From: Ga0077555 sp963746315
Lineage (GTDB): Bacteria > Pseudomonadota > Alphaproteobacteria > Rhizobiales > Hyphomicrobiaceae
Assembly (NCBI GenBank): GCA_963746315.1
Contig: CAVVAR010000012.1
Span: 1,116,001-1,180,000, forward strand
DNA length: 64,000 bases
Direction of reading: 5' to 3'
Below are positions 62,145-64,000 of this stretch, piece by piece. Below the pieces are notes generated by a model, which was given only the letters and a program-made list of their open reading frames with translations, made no database searches and was not told where the DNA came from. The position numbers and the translations under genes were made by a program. How positions within the stretch are numbered: position 1 is the first letter of the stretch; each line of letters begins with the position of its first letter.

Positions 62145-63005
62145 CTAGCGCCGCTTCTTGTTTCCCTTTCGCTTGCCCGACGTCGAGGGCGGCTGATCGT
62201 CCGGCCTGGCGTCGCGTGCCCCGTGCGGTAGGACGTGCGTCACGATCGGGTCGAAGGCAGGGGTTGCGGCTGGTTCTTCCGCAGCGGCCTCGTTCGGTGG
62301 CGGCACGGTTTCCACCACCGCGCGTGCGCCCGAACGGGCGGAGCTTCGTGTCTCTCCGCTCAGGTGCGTCGGTGCCTCCCCCACGAGCAACGCCTTGCTC
62401 TCTAGCGCCGCGAGCGCTGCGACCGCCCCCATGATGAGCCCGACGGCGATGGAGGCAAGCGCATCCGCCTCGGACCAGCCGAGACCATGGGAGAGTGCGG
62501 CCCCCGCGAGCGCGGCACAAAGACCTGCCAGCGCGGCCTTGGTCTCGAGCGCCACCGTCGTGGCGACCGGATGCCCGATGTCCCGGGCCTTCTGAAGCTG
62601 GCGCCAGGCACGATGAGCGACAGCCGCCTGGACGAGCAGCGCCACCACCAGCACGACATAGCCGTGCGACGGCTCGGTGAGCGGCTGTGCGCGCTGCTGC
62701 CGGCCGATGCCTTCGCTGATCGCGACACCGGCGCCGAGCGAGTAGAGAAGAATGGGAGCGACAGAGGTCCAGAAGCGCAACTCGCGCACGTAGCGCATCG
62801 GGTGACGGGGGTGCGGCGGGCGCGCGGCTCGTTTCAGCCCGAGCAGCAAGAGCGCCTGGCTCGCGGCGGCGGCGATCGAATGAACCGCCTCGGCGAGGAT
62901 CGCAGCCGAGCCAGTCATCGCAGCCACCATCAGCTTGGCGACGGCGATAGCAGCATTGGCGAGGGTTGCGGCCAGAGCCAGGTTGCTCGATCCGGTCGGT
63001 GGCAT
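62145..63005 (-). CDS. Cation-diffusion-facilitator-like membrane protein
   Basis: 286 residues. Six hydrophobic segments lie between residues 5 and 220, starting SNLALAATLANAAIAVAKLMVAAMTGSAAILAEAVHSIAA, whose layout (AExxHS following a long helix) matches transmembrane helices 1-2 of CDF transporters with the metal-site H/S positions partly kept, and EADALASIAVGLIMGAVAAL for helices 5-6. The usual cytoplasmic metal-sensing domain is replaced by an Ala/Pro/Glu-rich tail ending GKRKGNKKRR. It may transport a divalent cation such as zinc or manganese, or be a degenerate relative. AGGAG site upstream. Confidence 0.75.
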   Translation of the reverse strand: MPPTGSSNLALAATLANAAIAVAKLMVAAMTGSAAILAEAVHSIAAAASQALLLLGLKRAARPPHPRHPMRYVRELRFWTSVAPILLYSLGAGVAISEGIGRQQRAQPLTEPSHGYVVLVVALLVQAAVAHRAWRQLQKARDIGHPVATTVALETKAALAGLCAALAGAALSHGLGWSEADALASIAVGLIMGAVAALAALESKALLVGEAPTHLSGETRSSARSGARAVVETVPPPNEAAAEEPAATPAFDPIVTHVLPHGARDARPDDQPPSTSGKRKGNKKRR

Positions 63006-63168
63006 GGGGCTCCTGTGGGTCCCAGCGCCAAGTCGGGCTGCGGGGCATTGGTGTGCGTGTCTCCCGGCCTTATACAGGGCGTGGTGATCGGCCGGGAGCC
63101 TCGCTCGGAGAGGTGCGCCAATGCCGGCCGTCACAATCCACGTTCGCACTTTGCGGAGGCGCCCACTG

Positions 63169-63594
63169 ATGCCGAACGATGCAGACTCCTCCGGCCGAAA
63201 GCGCGCAGGCCTTACTCCCTGGCGCGTCCTGGCGGTCGTTCTTCTTCTCGTGGCCCTGGCAGTCTCGGCAGCTTGGCCCGCGCTCGCGGCCAAGGCCGAC
63301 GTTATCGGCGTGAAGCTGACCCGTGAGCCGGCCGGTACGTGGACCATCGAGGTCACGGTCCGGAGCGACGACACGGGTTGGCAGAAGTATGCCGACAAAT
63401 GGGAGGTGCGGACACCTGACGGGCGCGTTCTCGGGGTGAGAGCGCTGCTCCACCCGCACGAGGACGAGCAGCCCTTCACGCGTGACCTCGGCGCCGTTGC
63501 AATTCCGGATGGCGTGGCGGAGGTCAAGGTGCGCGCGCACGACAAGGTCGAGGGCTGGGGTGGAGCGGAGATGACGGTGCAGGTGCCGCGATGA
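63169..63594 (+). CDS. Exported protein of unknown function
   Basis: 141 residues from the ATG at 63169 (MPNDADSSGRK). A hydrophobic signal/anchor (WRVLAVVLLLVALAVSAAWPALA) is followed by a beta-sandwich-like domain: VIGVKLTREPAGTWTIEVTVRSDDTGWQKYADKWEVRTPDGRVL (in parts), a LLHPHEDEQPFTRDL segment and VKVRAHDKVEGWGG. Similar short alphaproteobacterial lipoprotein-like proteins exist but are uncharacterised. Its stop overlaps the ATG of the GNAT gene by 4 nt, so the two are coupled. Confidence 0.7.
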   Translation: MPNDADSSGRKRAGLTPWRVLAVVLLLVALAVSAAWPALAAKADVIGVKLTREPAGTWTIEVTVRSDDTGWQKYADKWEVRTPDGRVLGVRALLHPHEDEQPFTRDLGAVAIPDGVAEVKVRAHDKVEGWGGAEMTVQVPR

Positions 63595-64000
63595 CTGAGC
63601 CAGCGCCTTCGGCCCTTCGCGACGGCTATACCGATATCCCGAAAGGCCGGATCGCGGCCATTGCCACGACGCTGGAGATGCGGGCGAAGCCGGAGTCGCG
63701 TCCAGTGCCGCCCCTGCATGAAGGTCTCGCGATCCGCCGTATCGATAAGCCCGATCTCGGCTGGTACCGCGAGCTGTTCCGCCGGATTGGCGAGCCCTGG
63801 CTGTGGCATTCGCGGTTGCGGCTTTCGGATGCAGCACTCGGCGCCATCTTGCACGACGATCGAGTGGCCGTGTGGGCCCTCTCGGCGATCGAGCCTGGTG
63901 GCGAGCTGGTCTCCGACGAGGGCCTGCTCGAGCTCGATTTCCGCGAGGCCGGATCGTGCGAGCTGGCGTTTTTCGGCCTCACGCTGTCGCTCACGGGGCG
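63591..64000 (+). CDS. GNAT-family N-acetyltransferase, cut by window end
   Basis: The first 136 residues are visible: an N-terminal extension, then LAIRRIDKPDLGWYRELFRRIGEPWLWHSRLRLS, VAVWALSAIEPGGE and the strand LLELDFREAGSCELAFFGLT, the layout of the acetyl-CoA-dependent GNAT fold leading to the coenzyme-binding loop, which lies outside the window. The start overlaps the previous stop (ATGA), showing coupled translation. Substrate unknown. Confidence 0.8.
   Translation, partial: MTEPAPSALRDGYTDIPKGRIAAIATTLEMRAKPESRPVPPLHEGLAIRRIDKPDLGWYRELFRRIGEPWLWHSRLRLSDAALGAILHDDRVAVWALSAIEPGGELVSDEGLLELDFREAGSCELAFFGLTLSLTG

Noticed and set aside
62142..62147. CTAGCTAG palindrome at the convergent stops as a possible regulatory or recombination site
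   Set aside because: It is explained by two abutting stop codons; nothing else supports a functional site.

Overview
The window is GC-rich chromosomal DNA of an alphaproteobacterium, most likely Hyphomicrobiales (Rhizobiales). The evidence is the codon usage, alphaproteobacterial gene types (DUF302, PilZ, DnaJ/VWA pair, Ku/LigD, GltB with a propeptide) and dispersed hairpin repeats of a kind common in that order. I cannot name the genus. Most of it is housekeeping and accessory metabolism, with several islands of unusual content.

Layout. 1-3.1 kb: DUF302 protein, enoyl-CoA hydratase, a secreted glycine-rich protein, and a coupled DUF3658-like/SLATT membrane pair. 3.1-6.5 kb: a gene-poor, repeat-rich stretch with a 15-bp minisatellite, two families of inverted-repeat elements and a tandem duplication of a membrane-protein gene. 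6.5-10.5 kb: an AT-richer DUF4145 gene, a small coupled ORF and uvrA broken by indels. 11.6-13.7 kb: an IS91-type transposase with its tyrosine recombinase. 14.2-15.7 kb: LysR regulator divergent from a SnoaL-like protein. 16.1-22.4 kb: a Cus-type copper/silver efflux operon (His/Cys-rich protein, CusB, CusA, CusF) riddled with one-base insertions. 22.5-26.3 kb: DnaJ-like and VWA proteins, sulfurtransferase, L,D-transpeptidase, PilZ. 26.4-30.2 kb: hydantoinase A/B genes with frameshifts, then tRNA-Gln.

30.7-37.0 kb: a SARP-like regulator faces an apparent operon of a YcaO protein, an animal-type haem peroxidase and a small protein of unknown family, which looks like an uncharacterised peptide-modification locus. 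37.1-41.9 kb: FAD reductase and a non-homologous end-joining operon (Ku, LigD made only of PE and Pol domains, separate ligase). 41.9-46.0 kb: ribosome hibernation-like factor, and a translationally coupled Nudix-macro protein plus multi-pass membrane patatin, which resembles a nucleotide-signalling/effector pair. 46.1-56.6 kb: S9 peptidase, SRPBCC protein, glutamate synthase (gltB, gltD), RidA, and two small enzymes. 56.8-64 kb: GMC oxidoreductase, small membrane protein, rimO, isocitrate lyase/PEP mutase family enzyme, cation-efflux-like protein and a GNAT gene cut by the window end. Two composite 165-bp paired-hairpin elements lie in the last 6 kb.

Two cautions. Several genes (uvrA, cusB, cusA, hyuA, hyuB, the patatin gene) are interrupted almost exclusively by single-base insertions while their protein sequence is otherwise well conserved, so sequencing error is at least as likely as gene decay. 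All family assignments are from reading the sequence, without database searches.
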